DNA from: Caenorhabditis elegans
Taxonomy: Eukaryota > Nematoda > Chromadorea > Rhabditida > Rhabditidae
Assembly (NCBI RefSeq): GCF_000002985.6
Contig: NC_003284.9
Location: 8,494,001-8,558,000 of the forward strand
Length of the DNA stretch: 64,000 bases
Direction of reading: 5' to 3'
Below, one piece after another: positions 36,841 through 47,886 of this stretch. Positions within the stretch are counted from its first letter, which is position 1; the number at the start of each line of letters is the position of its first letter. Position numbers and translations under genes: made by a program. The notes beneath the pieces were generated by a model. That model was not told where the DNA came from and did no database searches. It saw only the letters and a program-made list of their open reading frames with translations.

Positions 36841-39800
36841 TTAGGAACAATCAACTCGTGTCGAATCACTGCTCCTACGTTGTCTAACTGCATAGTGTTT
36901 CTTAAAAAGTCCCCACCTGAAATATACCCTTTCACTCATTTATTTGTCCTCCTATTTTTTTCGAACTGTTGTGCGAACTGATATTCTTTGTGTTTTCCAT
37001 TTCGACGCCTTCTCAAATGAAAAACGTTGCGTTAAATTATTATGTTTCAAAATTTTTGAATAACAAGTATCCATAATCCATGATCTTAAAAAAACAATAA
37101 GAAACACGTAAACAATTCATTATAAAATATGGACTTAATTAGACGTCTCACCTAAATATGTTTCCAAAAATTGTGTGCGTTCTTTTTTTTAATCGAAATA
37201 TTAACTAAATACTGCAATCTAGTCAATCAAATGACATGTCAATGTTTGAATGTGGTTTGAAATTTTATGCCAAGGAATCAACACAATTGAACAATCATTT
37301 CATTTTGTATTACTATTGCATGTGTCAAAAATACTTAAAAACTTATTTTTGTTTAAATCTCCATACACATATCTAATCTTCAAAACTTACGATCATCCCA
37401 ATTTGGTTTTTAGAAAGTGGTGGCAGTATAGATGTTATTTGAAATGTTTTTTCGTTTACTAATTTTTTTTGGCTTTGGTAGCCTTGAGTTCTACAGAAAA
37501 TTGAAAAGTTGGTTAGAACAGAGGTTTCAAAAATAATTTATTTTCGAATTTTGGTTACAGCTAGCACCTCCCTGTCTTCTATTACGGTTTCACACTTTGA
37601 GTTCAATAGTTCTGTTTCTTTAAAAAATAACTTTTTTTGAGCTCAGAAATTCAGAACTTCTTATAAACAAAACAATGACGATTATGGAAGAAGGATAGGG
37701 AAGTGGTGACAAACGTGCCCGTCTAAATTTTAAAACACCCTCTCAGGACACTAGACAATAGAATTGATGAGATGTGCTTAGACACTTATCCGCGTCTTTG
37801 AGCAAAGATGACATGTATTTTTATGAGGGAATGTAGGATGCCTTACAATTATTATTAAGTCTTCAGCGTTACACGCCTGGAACGATCGAACAACACATAA
37901 CTTGTATTTATTTTCGCAGCGACTATGCTATTCCCGGAGAAGTCTTTTAATTCTATTCCGTGAAAACTGAAAAATAACGGTTGATATTCTCTCTCATAGG
38001 CAGAGAGCTTCCATGAACTTGTCATTTTCAATGCATGAACCTTACGATTTGCTATTTTAATCCAAAATTTAGGTACCCCACGCAGCTCAGTTTCAACCCA
38101 TTGAGATTGACACGTCACAAGACATGGCAGTTTATTTGGTATCTCGGAGTGCTTGTGTTAGAAAGGGCACCTCATGAGTAGGCGGAAAGATTTGGAACGC
38201 ACTCATGTAAAGAATTTAAAAATCACGCACAGCGTAAAAAATTTAATCAAGATTTTAGGTGACGTTGACTGCGACCAGTCATGCAGAAACTTCATCAACT
38301 CTTTCAGACCTAAAAACATAAACGGACACAAAAAAGTCGTTTGATTTGTGGGTGATAACTAACTATTTTAACTATTCAATCAGTGGACACATTGAGAATA
38401 ATACTGGAAATAAATTAGAGAGTGACAAATATTTTATGGCCACGTGAAGGTGGGTAAAACACAAAGATGCTGGGATATGATATCATGACTAGGCTTGCAG
38501 TCTTGCAGTCATACAACAAGTGGGAGTAATAATAATTTGATTTATTTGGGAACACTCATCAACTCTTGTAAAATTGAGATAAATAAAACAAAACCAGAAA
38601 TAAATATTGAAGCAAAAAAAAAACACTAATAGGAAATTTCAAATATCATATATTATATAAAATGTTTCAATTTGTTGAACATTTCAAAACTGTACATCTA
38701 ACAACTCAATAATACGCACGAATAGTAAGAGTACATTGCGACAAACGCCCATTTTTTTATAATTTGGAGAACTGTAAAACGCGTATGAGGCTAGAAGCTC
38801 TCGTAAATTTGGAGCAATTTCTGGAGATCATTGCAAAACTATGATATTCACGCTGATCAATGCACAATAGTTCATCTTACAAATTAGGTGTTTTGCTTGG
38901 AAATACAATTTATCAGGTATTGATGATATTTCATTACTGAATTGGTTTGGTGGATTGGACTCATCAAAATGTAATATGTTTAAAATTGTTTTTTCTTTGA
39001 AACAGAAAAAAGAAAAATGAATATATTTATTTTTTTTAACCTTTTTGAGAAAAAACATGGAAAAGGTCAAATTCTCTTATTTTCTACTGAAATGACCACA
39101 AAATAATTGTAGAAAATTTGTTTTGGAAAATTTCTTGTAAATGGTGGATCCTTTTTTACCTTTCGGGGTTTGGTGGACTGCCAATTTTGATCAAAATGTG
39201 TTTTTCCTTCCAGTTTTTAGTTTAGATCGTGCTCAAAACATTTATGTTCCGACAGTTTTTTGACAAGTGGCGCAAATTCAGTTTTCCCCTCATTTTGACT
39301 CAAACAAAATTATTATTTTATTTGGTCATTCTAGCATCATAAGAATAGTTTTCAATCACTTTCCCACTGGTCGTATTCCACCTTTAATTTACTTTTCGTG
39401 ATATTAGTTTTCCGGATTTTAAACACTTTAAAAAGATTGCTGCAAGCGAATAGTTTATATTATAACTATAACTAATTATTATCATATATATTATAACTGG
39501 CTGTACACATTTTTTCGAAGTTTACGCGTTTTTATTTGGTGTTTGAAGTTTTCGTAAATTTATGGCAAACAAATAAATCTGTCAAATCTCAAAGTGCTTT
39601 TGCTTTTCACTTTATACATAATTTTTACCAACTTCAAAGTGACAACTTGTAATCAAAAAATCTGGCGAAACTTTCATTTCAATTTCTGTTCGAGGAAACA
39701 AGCAGAAACGACTAATTCCAACTTGAACATTTCCGTTTTTATAGAAATTTGGACGAATCCACAAACTTTATCTATCTTCGTCAACTACTGGAACGCGAAA

Positions 39801-40726
39801 AAAAACATTTATTTCATCAAAAGAATTATCATCGATTAAAAATATGCAGACTTCTATGCGCTATGTTTTGCAATTTTTATGCCAAGTTATGCGAATGCGA
39901 AATTTTTTCAGAAAATTCTGCCTATTCTAAATCGGGTGTTTTTTTCAGGACGGGGTGTATTTTTGGGACGCAGCGGATAGGGAACGACCCACTATGTTTG
40001 CACAGAAAGTACGTCATTTCTACTCTGCTCCCATTTCCAACTTGTGCTGTTTAAGTCCATTCTTCCATAACATGAGGTGACATTTCAAAAAGTCGGCGTC
40101 ATTGCCGAAAAAGTAGTAATGGAAGTGCTTTTTTTGTCCATTTCAAATCACCAGAAAGGTTGCTCAACTTGACACAAACTGACAGAAATTGTAGCTTCCA
40201 AAAGTGAAAATGGAATAACAAATATACAAGATTCAAATTTAAATTTAATAAAAAACAACGAGTCGCTTAACAAATAAATAGTTTTTGCAAATAAATGCAT
40301 TAGTATATGCCTTGCATTAAAAAATTTTGTCATTGGTCACAATAAAACATTTCCAGAAATGTTACTCCATCCTGTACAACTTTATATATTAAAACTTTTA
40401 GTATTTTTTGAAAGATTGAATGCCTCAATTTTTCAACAAAAAAACTTTGAGCAACCTTCTGCCTCTCTTTTCAATTAATCTGGTAGTTTGGAAATCCATT
40501 TGCATTGTTCAATGGATTTTGAAAAAGACAATATTTTATTGAATAAATCAGTTTAAACCATCAAAAATTTACAATAAACCAGATTTGTAAATTATAGATG
40601 TGATATAATGACCGGTAATCTCAGTCCCTTATTTCCTGGCATATTCCGAAATATTATAAAGAGAGATGGTTGTTTTGTATAAGATTTTATTAAATATGTG
40701 CCACAACTGAAGAAACGGATACATTT
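36841..40726. other. long AT-rich intergenic region between flp-5 and the Cys-rich array
   Basis: Nearly 3.9 kb. Short frames only; a minus frame at 37855-38118 and plus frames at 39594-40054 have no splice or family support. Nothing else was recognised. Confidence 0.5.
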
Positions 40727-41078
40727 TTAAAGATTATTGTAGAGTTTGTTGCAACCACTTCTCTTGAATTCTTGAGTCTTCGCTGGTGTGGTTTTCAAGC
40801 AGCATCTGAAGTCAGGGTCGGTAGTGCAGGAACCATCGTAGACAGCAGCACAGTTATGAACACAGAGATTATAGCAAGTCTTGTTGGTATGAGTGGCAAA
40901 ACTGATCCATGGAGAGCAGTATGCGTAGGATTCACCACCATTGACACCAGCACAGAATTCTTGACAGAGTTGCAAGGTGATGGAGCTGATGGCAGACACA
41001 AGGCAAAGTGCGACGAGGATGCGAAGGAACTGAAAGAGTATTTAATTATTGCATTCAAAGCAGAAAAAAACGTACCAT
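40727..41078 (-). CDS. secreted ten-cysteine protein, copy A
   Basis: Two exons on the minus strand: 41078-41076 (the ATG alone) and 41029-40727, with a 46-bp intron starting GTACGT; 306 nt, 101 residues. After the Met the protein reads FLRILVALCLVSAIS (signal peptide). The mature part has ten cysteines, an NKT glycosylation sequon and a Cys-Cys pair (DFRCCLK). It ends KRSGCNKLYNNL, like copy C and unlike the other five copies (KTSGC). Paired head-to-head with copy B. Extracellular; function unknown. Lies in the left arm of a 1220-bp inverted repeat except for its last codons. Stop TAA. Confidence 0.85.
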
Positions 41079-41468
41079 GTTGAGGTATCAGTTGAATGCT
41101 GATGTTCTCCCAGCACTGCCAAAAGATTTTATAAATTTTGTTTCACAGTAGGAGTCAATTTTATTAAACTAGATGAAATCGTTCATGAACAGCACAGTAG
41201 GGAATCCAGACTCCAATTAAAATGTTCCAATATGTTGCGAGTTATTGAACGACAAACAAAAAAGTTCATGAACAAACTGTCAGCTTGTCTATTATTTAGA
41301 CTTTTTTTGTTAAGTCATCCTACGCCCCAAAACTCGAAATCTAACAATTCTATTCACATACATCAGCTACCAAAATTTCTAATACTTATTGGATCCAGCT
41401 CAGAGAATTCGACTATAAATAATGTCCAGGAGATTCATAACTCATCAGCATTCAACTGATACATCAAC
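41079..41468. promoter_or_regulatory. shared divergent promoter of Cys-rich pair A/B
   Basis: 390 bp between the two start codons. TATA-like sequences sit about 50 nt before each ATG: TTTATAAA at 41128-41135 for copy A and TATAAATAA at 41414-41422 for copy B. Each is followed by a common leader CATTCAACTGATA just before the start. Identical spacing recurs in the D/E and F/G pairs. Confidence 0.7.
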
Positions 41469-41819
41469 ATGGTAAGTCTTTTTTGCTTTGAATGCAATAA
41501 TTAAATACTCTTTCAGTTCCTTCGCATCCTCGTCGCACTTTGCCTTGTTTCTGCTATCAGTACCATTACCTTGGAACTCTGTCAAGAATTCTGTGCTGGT
41601 GTCAACGGTGGTGAATCTTACGCATACTGCTCTCCATGGATCAGTTTCGCCACTCAAACCAACAAGACTTGCTATAATCTCTGTGTTCATAACTGTGCTG
41701 CTGTCTATGATGGTTCCTGCACTACCGACCCTGACTTCAGATGCTGCTTGAAAACCACTCCAGCTAAGACTCAAGAATTCAAGACTAGTGGCTGCAACAA
41801 GCTTTATAATAATCTGTAA
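41469..41819 (+). CDS. secreted ten-cysteine protein, copy B
   Basis: Exons 41469-41471 (ATG only) and 41517-41819; 45-bp intron GTAAGT...TTTCAG; 101 residues. Signal peptide FLRILVALCLVSA, then a mature chain starting near ITLELCQEFCAGVNGG, with cysteines in ELC, EFC, AYC, KTC, NLC, HNC, GSC, RCC and SGC: ten in all, enough for five disulfides. The mature sequence is identical to copies E and F. Glu replaces the Gln found before the first Cys in A, C, D and G (LELC versus LQLC). Poly(A) signal AATAAA near 41851. I do not recognise the family; a small secreted, disulfide-stabilised protein is all the sequence shows. Confidence 0.85.
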
Positions 41820-41981
41820 GAAAAACCATTTGTCATCTTGATATATCATAATAAAACATTGCATCGGAAACATTATTCTTGAATGCTTATAAAAATTATT
41901 ATTCAGTTGTTCTTGAAGTAGTAGTAGTGAATGTAATCTCATATAGTGTCAAACATAGTGACCGTAATTCCAGTATTAGTT

Positions 41982-43107
41982 GGATCCAATAAATATTAGG
42001 AATATTGGTTGACTGGTATTCATAAAAGCGCAGTAGAGAACAGTTATAATTAAAAAATCTGAACAATGACTTGTTGCGTGGGTGCTAACTTTACTGTAGT
42101 TATTTTCAAAAAAATTAAATTGTTTGAAACAAGTTAGTATATTGATATATTACTTCACAAGTTGTCTTCAGAATAAAAATAAAAATTTTCAATTACCGAT
42201 ATTAAATATGTATGTATCTAAAATATTTATTTATTTACATCAGAATTTGAGACGCTTGATGTTGTTTCAAAAACTAGATTTCACGAAATAATAAAATATA
42301 GTAGTAGTTTTGTAAAATATTATAAAAAAAATAATTTATTCCACTTATCGTTATAGTTTTGGTTCTATCTATCTTGCGATCCAGTAATATTACCTATGAT
42401 ACTTTTGCATGCGATAAGAAAGATAACAAAAACAATCATATGTATAACTTCGAAATTGTTCAAAATGCCGTAAGGAATTATCAATGTGTTCCACCGTAAA
42501 TGTACACCTTCGAAGATACACACCTTCGAAGAGATGGTGTGTATTGTCGCAAAAACTTTTCAACATACATCTAATCTTCAATTGTAAAACTGATGTAGAG
42601 TCAGATCAGCTTAGTTAGTCAGGTCACATCCCTTCAGATCCACGTACATGATTAGCTAAAAGTGCTGAAAATCGCACTGTCCTAGGTTCTACTTTGTAGC
42701 ATCCACGTTTTTTTTGATTTTTAGTTTCAAGTTTGTCATCTGTGCAGTAGTTTTGGAAGTCTATGAAATTGTTCGGTCAACTGTCAAGCTGTCTCTCAAC
42801 GAGTAGTAAAAAATTTTTAATGTTTTTGTGGAAATTATATACGATAATAAATATCAAAGTAAACAATCAATCCGATATTCAATTCTTTTAGTTGTTTCTC
42901 TTTGAAATAACTACAATAAAGTTAGCATTCAAGCAACGAGCCATTTTTCAAATTTTTTCATTATAACTGCTCCCTACTGCGTTATGCATATACATCAGCT
43001 ACCATTATTTACAATATTCCAATATTCATTGCCTCAAGCTGTGAGAATTTGCTATAAATAGTTTCCAGGAGATTCATAAATCATCAGCATTCAACTGATA
43101 CATCAAC
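41982..43107. other. spacer between copies B and C
   Basis: AT-rich; contains a short direct repeat CACCTTCGAAG at about 42507 and 42522. The last 60 bp carry a TATAAATA (43053-43060) and the CATTCAACTGATA leader of copy C. No gene. Confidence 0.55.
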
Positions 43108-43458
43108 ATGGTAAGTCTTTTTTGCTTTGAATGCAATAATTAAATACTCTTTCAGTTCCTTCGCACCCTCGTCGCACTTTGCCTTGTTTCTGCCATCAGC
43201 TCCATCACCTTGCAACTCTGTCAAGAGTTCTGTGCTGGTGTCAACGGTGGTGAATCCTACGCATACTGCTCTCCATGGATCAGTTTTGCCACTCATACCA
43301 ACAAGACTTGCTATAATCTCTGTGTTCATAACTGTGCTGCTGTCTACGATGGTTCCTGCACTACCGACCCTGACTTCAGATGCTGCTTGAAAACCACACC
43401 AGCGAAGACTCAAGAATTCAAGAGAAGTGGTTGCAACAAACTCTACAATAATCTTTAA
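43108..43458 (+). CDS. secreted ten-cysteine protein, copy C
   Basis: Exons 43108-43110 (ATG only) and 43156-43458; 45-bp intron; 101 residues. Same signal peptide (FLRTLVALCLVSA, with Thr instead of Ile as in copy D) and ten cysteines. C-terminal KRSGCNKLYNNL is shared only with copy A. It is the one member of the array without a head-to-head partner. TATAAATA lies 48 nt before the ATG and AATAAA at 43496-43501. Function unknown. Confidence 0.85.
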
Positions 43459-43997
43459 AAGTGTATTTGTTTATTAAGTTTTTGTACTTTGATGCAATAA
43501 AGATTTTATTCAAAATAACCTAACTGTAGTTTCAAAATTTGATTTCTACTAAAGTTTCGATAAATTCAGAAGAAAAATACCGATAAAGAATTAATTGAAT
43601 TCAAGAATTCAAGAAATCAGAATTCAGAATCGATAAATTCATTATTGCTGCTCTCTTCTGTCTCGGCTCAGAATTAATGACTTTTTAAAACAGAAATTTC
43701 TCTTTGGATGGCACCATGTACCAAGATAGTTTGTTTTGAACAAAATCTCTATTGAATCAATGTGCAAAAACGACTGAAAAACATATACGCATTCAAAGAT
43801 TGTTGTAGAGCCGATCGCCGATCGTCGAAAAATCACAAAAAGACGGTGATAGCCGATTGCCGCTCTGCCCTAATTGAAACCCTACGATATGACTTTTACT
43901 ACTGTTCCTTGAAAAAAATTGAATATATTGTGTAAACAACAAAAGTTAGTATTTTCGATAAAAATATGTATTATATCATGGCAGTAGAGTGTTTCTC
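43459..43997. other. spacer between copies C and D
   Basis: Holds the 3' UTR of copy C, repeated GAATTCAAGAA-like stretches at 43598-43630, and a CG-rich patch GCCGATCGCCGATCG at about 43809 of unknown nature. No gene. Confidence 0.5.
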
Positions 43998-44349
43998 TCA
44001 CAGATTATTATAAAGTTTGTTGCAACCACTAGTCTTGAATTCTTGAGTCTTAGCTGGAGTGGTTTTCAAGCAGCATCTGAAGTCAGGGTCTGTAGTACAG
44101 GATCCATCGTAGACAGCAGCACAGTTATGAACACAGAGGTTGTAGCAAGTCTTGTTGGTTTGAGTCGCAAAACTGATCCATGGAGAGCAGTATGCGTAGG
44201 ATTCACCACCATTGACACCAGCACAGAATTCTTGACAGAGTTGCAAGGTAATGGTACTGATAGCAGAAACAAGGCAAAGTGCGACGAGGGTGCGAAGGAA
44301 CTGAAAGAGTATTTAATTATTGCATTCGAAGCAGAAAAAAACGTACCAT
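43998..44349 (-). CDS. secreted ten-cysteine protein, copy D
   Basis: Minus strand: exon 44349-44347 (ATG only) and 44300-43998, with a 46-bp intron starting GTACGT; 101 residues, same signal peptide type (FLRTLVALCLVSA) and ten cysteines, LQLC at the mature N-terminus, C-terminus KTSGCNKLYNNL. Head-to-head with copy E. The D/E unit is a direct, ungapped duplicate of the A/B unit at an offset of 3271 bp, but with many point differences in D. Confidence 0.85.
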
Positions 44350-44739
44350 GTTGATGTATCAGTTGAATGCTGATGCTCTCCCAGCACTGCTAAAAGTATT
44401 TATACAATTTGTTTCACAGTAGGAGTCAATTTTATTAAACTGGATTAAATCGTTTACGAACTGCACAGTGGGGAATCCAGACTCCAATCAAAATGTTCCA
44501 ATATGTTGCGAGTTATTGAACGACAAACAAAAAAGTTCATGAACAAACTGTCAGCTTGTCTACTATTTAGACTTTTTTTGTTAAGTCATCCTACGCCCCA
44601 AAACTCGAAATCTAACAATTCTATTCACATACATCAGCTACCAAAATTTCTAATACTTATTGGATCCAGCTCAGAGAATTCGACTATAAATAATGTCCAG
44701 GAGATTCATAACTCATCAGCATTCAACTGATACATCAAC
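44350..44739. promoter_or_regulatory. shared divergent promoter of Cys-rich pair D/E
   Basis: 390 bp between start codons, collinear with the A/B promoter. TATAAATAA lies on the E side (about 44685-44693) and an A/T-rich TATTTATA element on the D side (about 44396-44403). Confidence 0.65.
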
Positions 44740-45090
44740 ATGGTAAGTCTTTTTTGCTTTGAATGCAATAATTAAATACTCTTTCAGTTCCTTCGCATCC
44801 TCGTCGCACTTTGCCTTGTTTCTGCTATCAGTACCATTACCTTGGAACTCTGTCAAGAATTCTGTGCTGGTGTCAACGGTGGTGAATCTTACGCATACTG
44901 CTCTCCATGGATCAGTTTCGCCACTCAAACCAACAAGACTTGCTATAATCTCTGTGTTCATAACTGTGCTGCTGTCTATGATGGTTCCTGCACTACCGAC
45001 CCTGACTTCAGATGCTGCTTGAAAACCACTCCAGCTAAGACTCAAGAATTCAAGACTAGTGGTTGCAACAAGCTTTATAATAATCTGTGA
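44740..45090 (+). CDS. secreted ten-cysteine protein, copy E
   Basis: Exons 44740-44742 (ATG only) and 44788-45090; 45-bp intron; 101 residues, protein identical to copy B over the mature part. It differs from B in the stop codon (TGA instead of TAA) and the 3' UTR, which shows that similarity ends just past the coding region. A poly(A) signal AATAAA follows about 25 nt after the stop. Function unknown. Confidence 0.85.
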
Positions 45091-46054
45091 GAGAAACATT
45101 CTACTGTCTTGATGTAATAAAGGATTTCATAAAAAATACATTACTTGTATTGTTCATAAAACATTATTAAATCAGATTTTCAGTTTTCAGTATGCGTAAT
45201 CAGGTTGCGTTTCATTTGGTAGGAATACCAACAAAAGCAGTTCAATTAGGGATTGCAGTCTGATTTATTTATATTTTTTATGAAACAGCTAATTTAATAA
45301 AATTTCTAGAAAATTTAAACAAACTTTCTACAACTAAAATGGTTCCGACGTCTATTGTATCAAGTTAAATTGAAGTTTTAATACTTGTAAGCTTCTGTGA
45401 TCTCCTGGAGAGAAGCAACTTAATCGTCTTGGTGATTTATTTTTTACCAAAACGTTTTTCATTCTTGAAAACCGAAAAGTTACTCTGAAAAGCACAAGCC
45501 TTTTTTGTCTACTTACTTACTTACTTTTATTCACGGATTACCAATCCAAGCCTCACCATCATTTTCGGTTATGGATTGCTTAACCTAAAATGGCATTTCT
45601 CTTAATTAATTGAACATTTTCAGTAAATCTAATACATTGTCGTAGTCAAGTTTTGTGCTCAATTAAGCACTGAGAGCGGAACACTCACCACTAACGCAAA
45701 TACCGTATTTCCTCTTCTAGCCTTGAACCACTATTGTTATTGTATTTCTACGAGAAATTCGAAAATAAGTTTCGCAGCCACTAATGGTCTTGTAGCCTCT
45801 AATATTCGAGCACCGATTTTTTTTTCCACACCAGTTTCAGCAAATGCGTCATTTTTTGGGTAATTAGTCTTGATAGCTTTCAAATAGCTGATCGGAAAAT
45901 GTTGTATCTTTCATAGTTTGAAAGGTATCAAGTTGAGTTTTCTACAAGCATTGGTCACTTTTCCAAAATTATCGGGCGATCGAAAAGACAATAGTTGCCT
46001 CTAATGGGCTTGAAGTCTCTATTATTTTTGCATCCCGACGGGCAACTGAAGAAT
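45091..46054. other. spacer with possible transposon remnant
   Basis: No gene. A (CTTA)n-like microsatellite lies near 45511-45527. Between 45775 and 46030 a phrase of the type CCTCTAAT.. plus GGTCTTG/GGGCTTG recurs, suggesting a degenerate dispersed repeat. Confidence 0.4.
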
Positions 46055-46198
46055 TGTTATGTATTGAGGCAGAACGAGGAGGCGAAGACGAGTAGTTTAT
46101 TATTACATTAAACTAAGGAATTAATAAGTTAGTTAGAGAGTTCACGTTGTACGATCTTCTTAGCCACGTCGTGGGTCAATACACGTTGATACTCAACA
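46055..46198 (-). repeat. LTR (3' LTR in element orientation)
   Basis: 144 bp partner of the LTR at 46829-46972; preceded on the minus strand by the polypurine tract at 46199-46210. Confidence 0.85.
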
Positions 46199-46828
46199 TC
46201 TCTTCTCTTCAATGACAAACGATTGCTTTGATCAAGAGCATATCCACCGATGTCTTCTAGAAGTTCTTCTGGGGTTTCTTCCGGAACACGACAATGTGTC
46301 CGTATATCCTCACGGATTCAGCTAATCCTCGACACATGGTCCCTCGGTGTTCACATCATCCAATTGCGAGTTATCCAGTGCTACGTACACCTCCTTATCC
46401 AGTGTTTCTTACACCTCCTTATCCAGTAATACTGACACCTCCTTCCCGTACCAATTTTGATGTCCTTCCCACCTTTATCTACAGACTAAGATAAAATTAG
46501 ACCCACTCTTGAACCATCCATTACGGATATACTGATTCCGCCTGTTTACCAGCATCCTGACGTTTCACTGTACCGGAGTTGCTGATTATGTGTCATACGT
46601 CCGACATCTGAGCATCTGGAACGCATAGGATGCTGCCACTCGCATCTTCCCGAGACCTGAACGATGATTCCTTCTTCTTCTTTCCGACTTCAATCCAGAA
46701 GCCGCTCCTGTCCACCATGACTGCAACTGCAGAGAGCACGGCAAGTGCCTCTTTCCCGAAACTGACAAGACTTGTTGCTAGCAAATCGACAGCAGGCAGC
46801 AGTGAGCCCGAAAGATCCTGATCGCCAC

Positions 46829-46972
46829 TGTTATGTATTGAGGCAGAACGAGGAGGCGAAGACGAGTAGTTTATTATTACATTAAACTAAGGAATGAATA
46901 GGTTAGTTAGAGAGTTCACGTTGTACGATTTTCTTAGCCACGTCGTGGGTCAATACACGTTGATACCCAACA
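46829..46972 (-). repeat. LTR (5' LTR in element orientation)
   Basis: 144 bp, TGTTGGGTATC...ATAACA on the minus strand. It differs from its partner at 46055-46198 at four positions by eye (about 97% identity). Confidence 0.85.
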
Positions 46973-47145
46973 GTTGCATGCAAAACTAATACTGGAATTA
47001 CGGTCACTATGTTTGACACTATATGAGATTACATTCACTACTACTACTTCAAGAACAACTGAATAATAATTTTTATAAGCATTCAAGAATAATGTTTCCG
47101 ATGCAATGTTTTATTATGATATATCAAGATGACAAATGGTTTTTC

Positions 47146-47496
47146 TTACAGATTATTATAAAGCTTGTTGCAGCCACTAGTCTTGAATTCTTGAGTCTTA
47201 GCTGGAGTGGTTTTCAAGCAGCATCTGAAGTCAGGGTCGGTAGTGCAGGAACCATCATAGACAGCAGCACAGTTATGAACACAGAGATTATAGCAAGTCT
47301 TGTTGGTTTGAGTGGCGAAACTGATCCATGGAGAGCAGTATGCGTAAGATTCACCACCGTTGACACCAGCACAGAATTCTTGACAGAGTTCCAAGGTAAT
47401 GGTACTGATAGCAGAAACAAGGCAAAGTGCGACGAGGATGCGAAGGAACTGAAAGAGTATTTAATTATTGCATTCAAAGCAAAAAAGACTTACCAT
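47146..47496 (-). CDS. secreted ten-cysteine protein, copy F
   Basis: Minus strand: exon 47496-47494 (ATG only) and 47448-47146, 45-bp intron; 101 residues. It is the inverted-repeat counterpart of copy B with the same protein and the same 3' flank. Head-to-head with copy G. Function unknown. Confidence 0.85.
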
Positions 47497-47886
47497 GTTG
47501 ATGTATCAGTTGAATGCTGATGAGTTATGAATCTCCTGGACATTATTTATAGTCGAATTCTCTGAGCTGGATCCAATAAGTATTAGAAATTTTGGTAGCT
47601 GATGTATGTGAATAGAATTGTTAGATTTCGAGTTTTGGGGCGTAGGATGACTTAACAAAAAAAGTCTAAATAATAGACAAGCTGACAGTTTGTTCATGAA
47701 CTTTTTTGTTTGTCGTTCAATAACTCGCAACATATTGGAACATTTTAATTGGAGTCTGGATTCCCTACTGTGCTGTTCATGAACGATTTCATCTAGTTTA
47801 ATAAAATTGACTCCTACTGTGAAACAAAATTTATAAAATCTTTTGGCAGTGCTGGGAGAACATCAGCATTCAACTGATACCTCAAC
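47497..47886. promoter_or_regulatory. shared divergent promoter of Cys-rich pair F/G
   Basis: 390 bp, the reverse complement of the A/B promoter, with the same TATA-like elements and leaders. Confidence 0.7.

Larger units (their letters stand above)
40762..41981 (+). repeat. left arm of 1220-bp inverted repeat
   Basis: Reverse-complement matches 46984-48203 with no net indel (paired coordinates sum to 88965 at both ends and at the internal points checked). The arm holds copies A (without its 3' end) and B plus 160 bp downstream of B. Identity looked essentially complete wherever I compared the arms. Confidence 0.85.
46055..46972 (-). mobile_element. 918-bp non-autonomous LTR retrotransposon (TRIM-like)
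   Basis: Two 144-bp direct repeats, each beginning TGTT and ending AACA (inverted TG...CA ends), flank 630 bp of internal DNA. Read on the minus strand, the first internal bases after the upstream LTR are G then TGGCGATCAGGATC (46827 downward). TGG is the hallmark of a primer-binding site for a tRNA 3' CCA end. Just before the downstream LTR stands GAAGAGAAGAGA (46210-46199), a polypurine tract. No gag-pol is present; only a 63-codon minus frame (46784-46593) near the PBS and a short internal tandem repeat (46375-46445, unit about TACACCTCCTTATCCAGT). No target-site duplication is visible (flanks AGAAT and GTTGC). Confidence 0.8.

Noticed and set aside
43805-43860. CG-rich palindromic patch, considered as an RNA gene or transposon end
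   Set aside because: Short, no terminal inverted repeats or target-site duplication seen, and no recognisable RNA fold.
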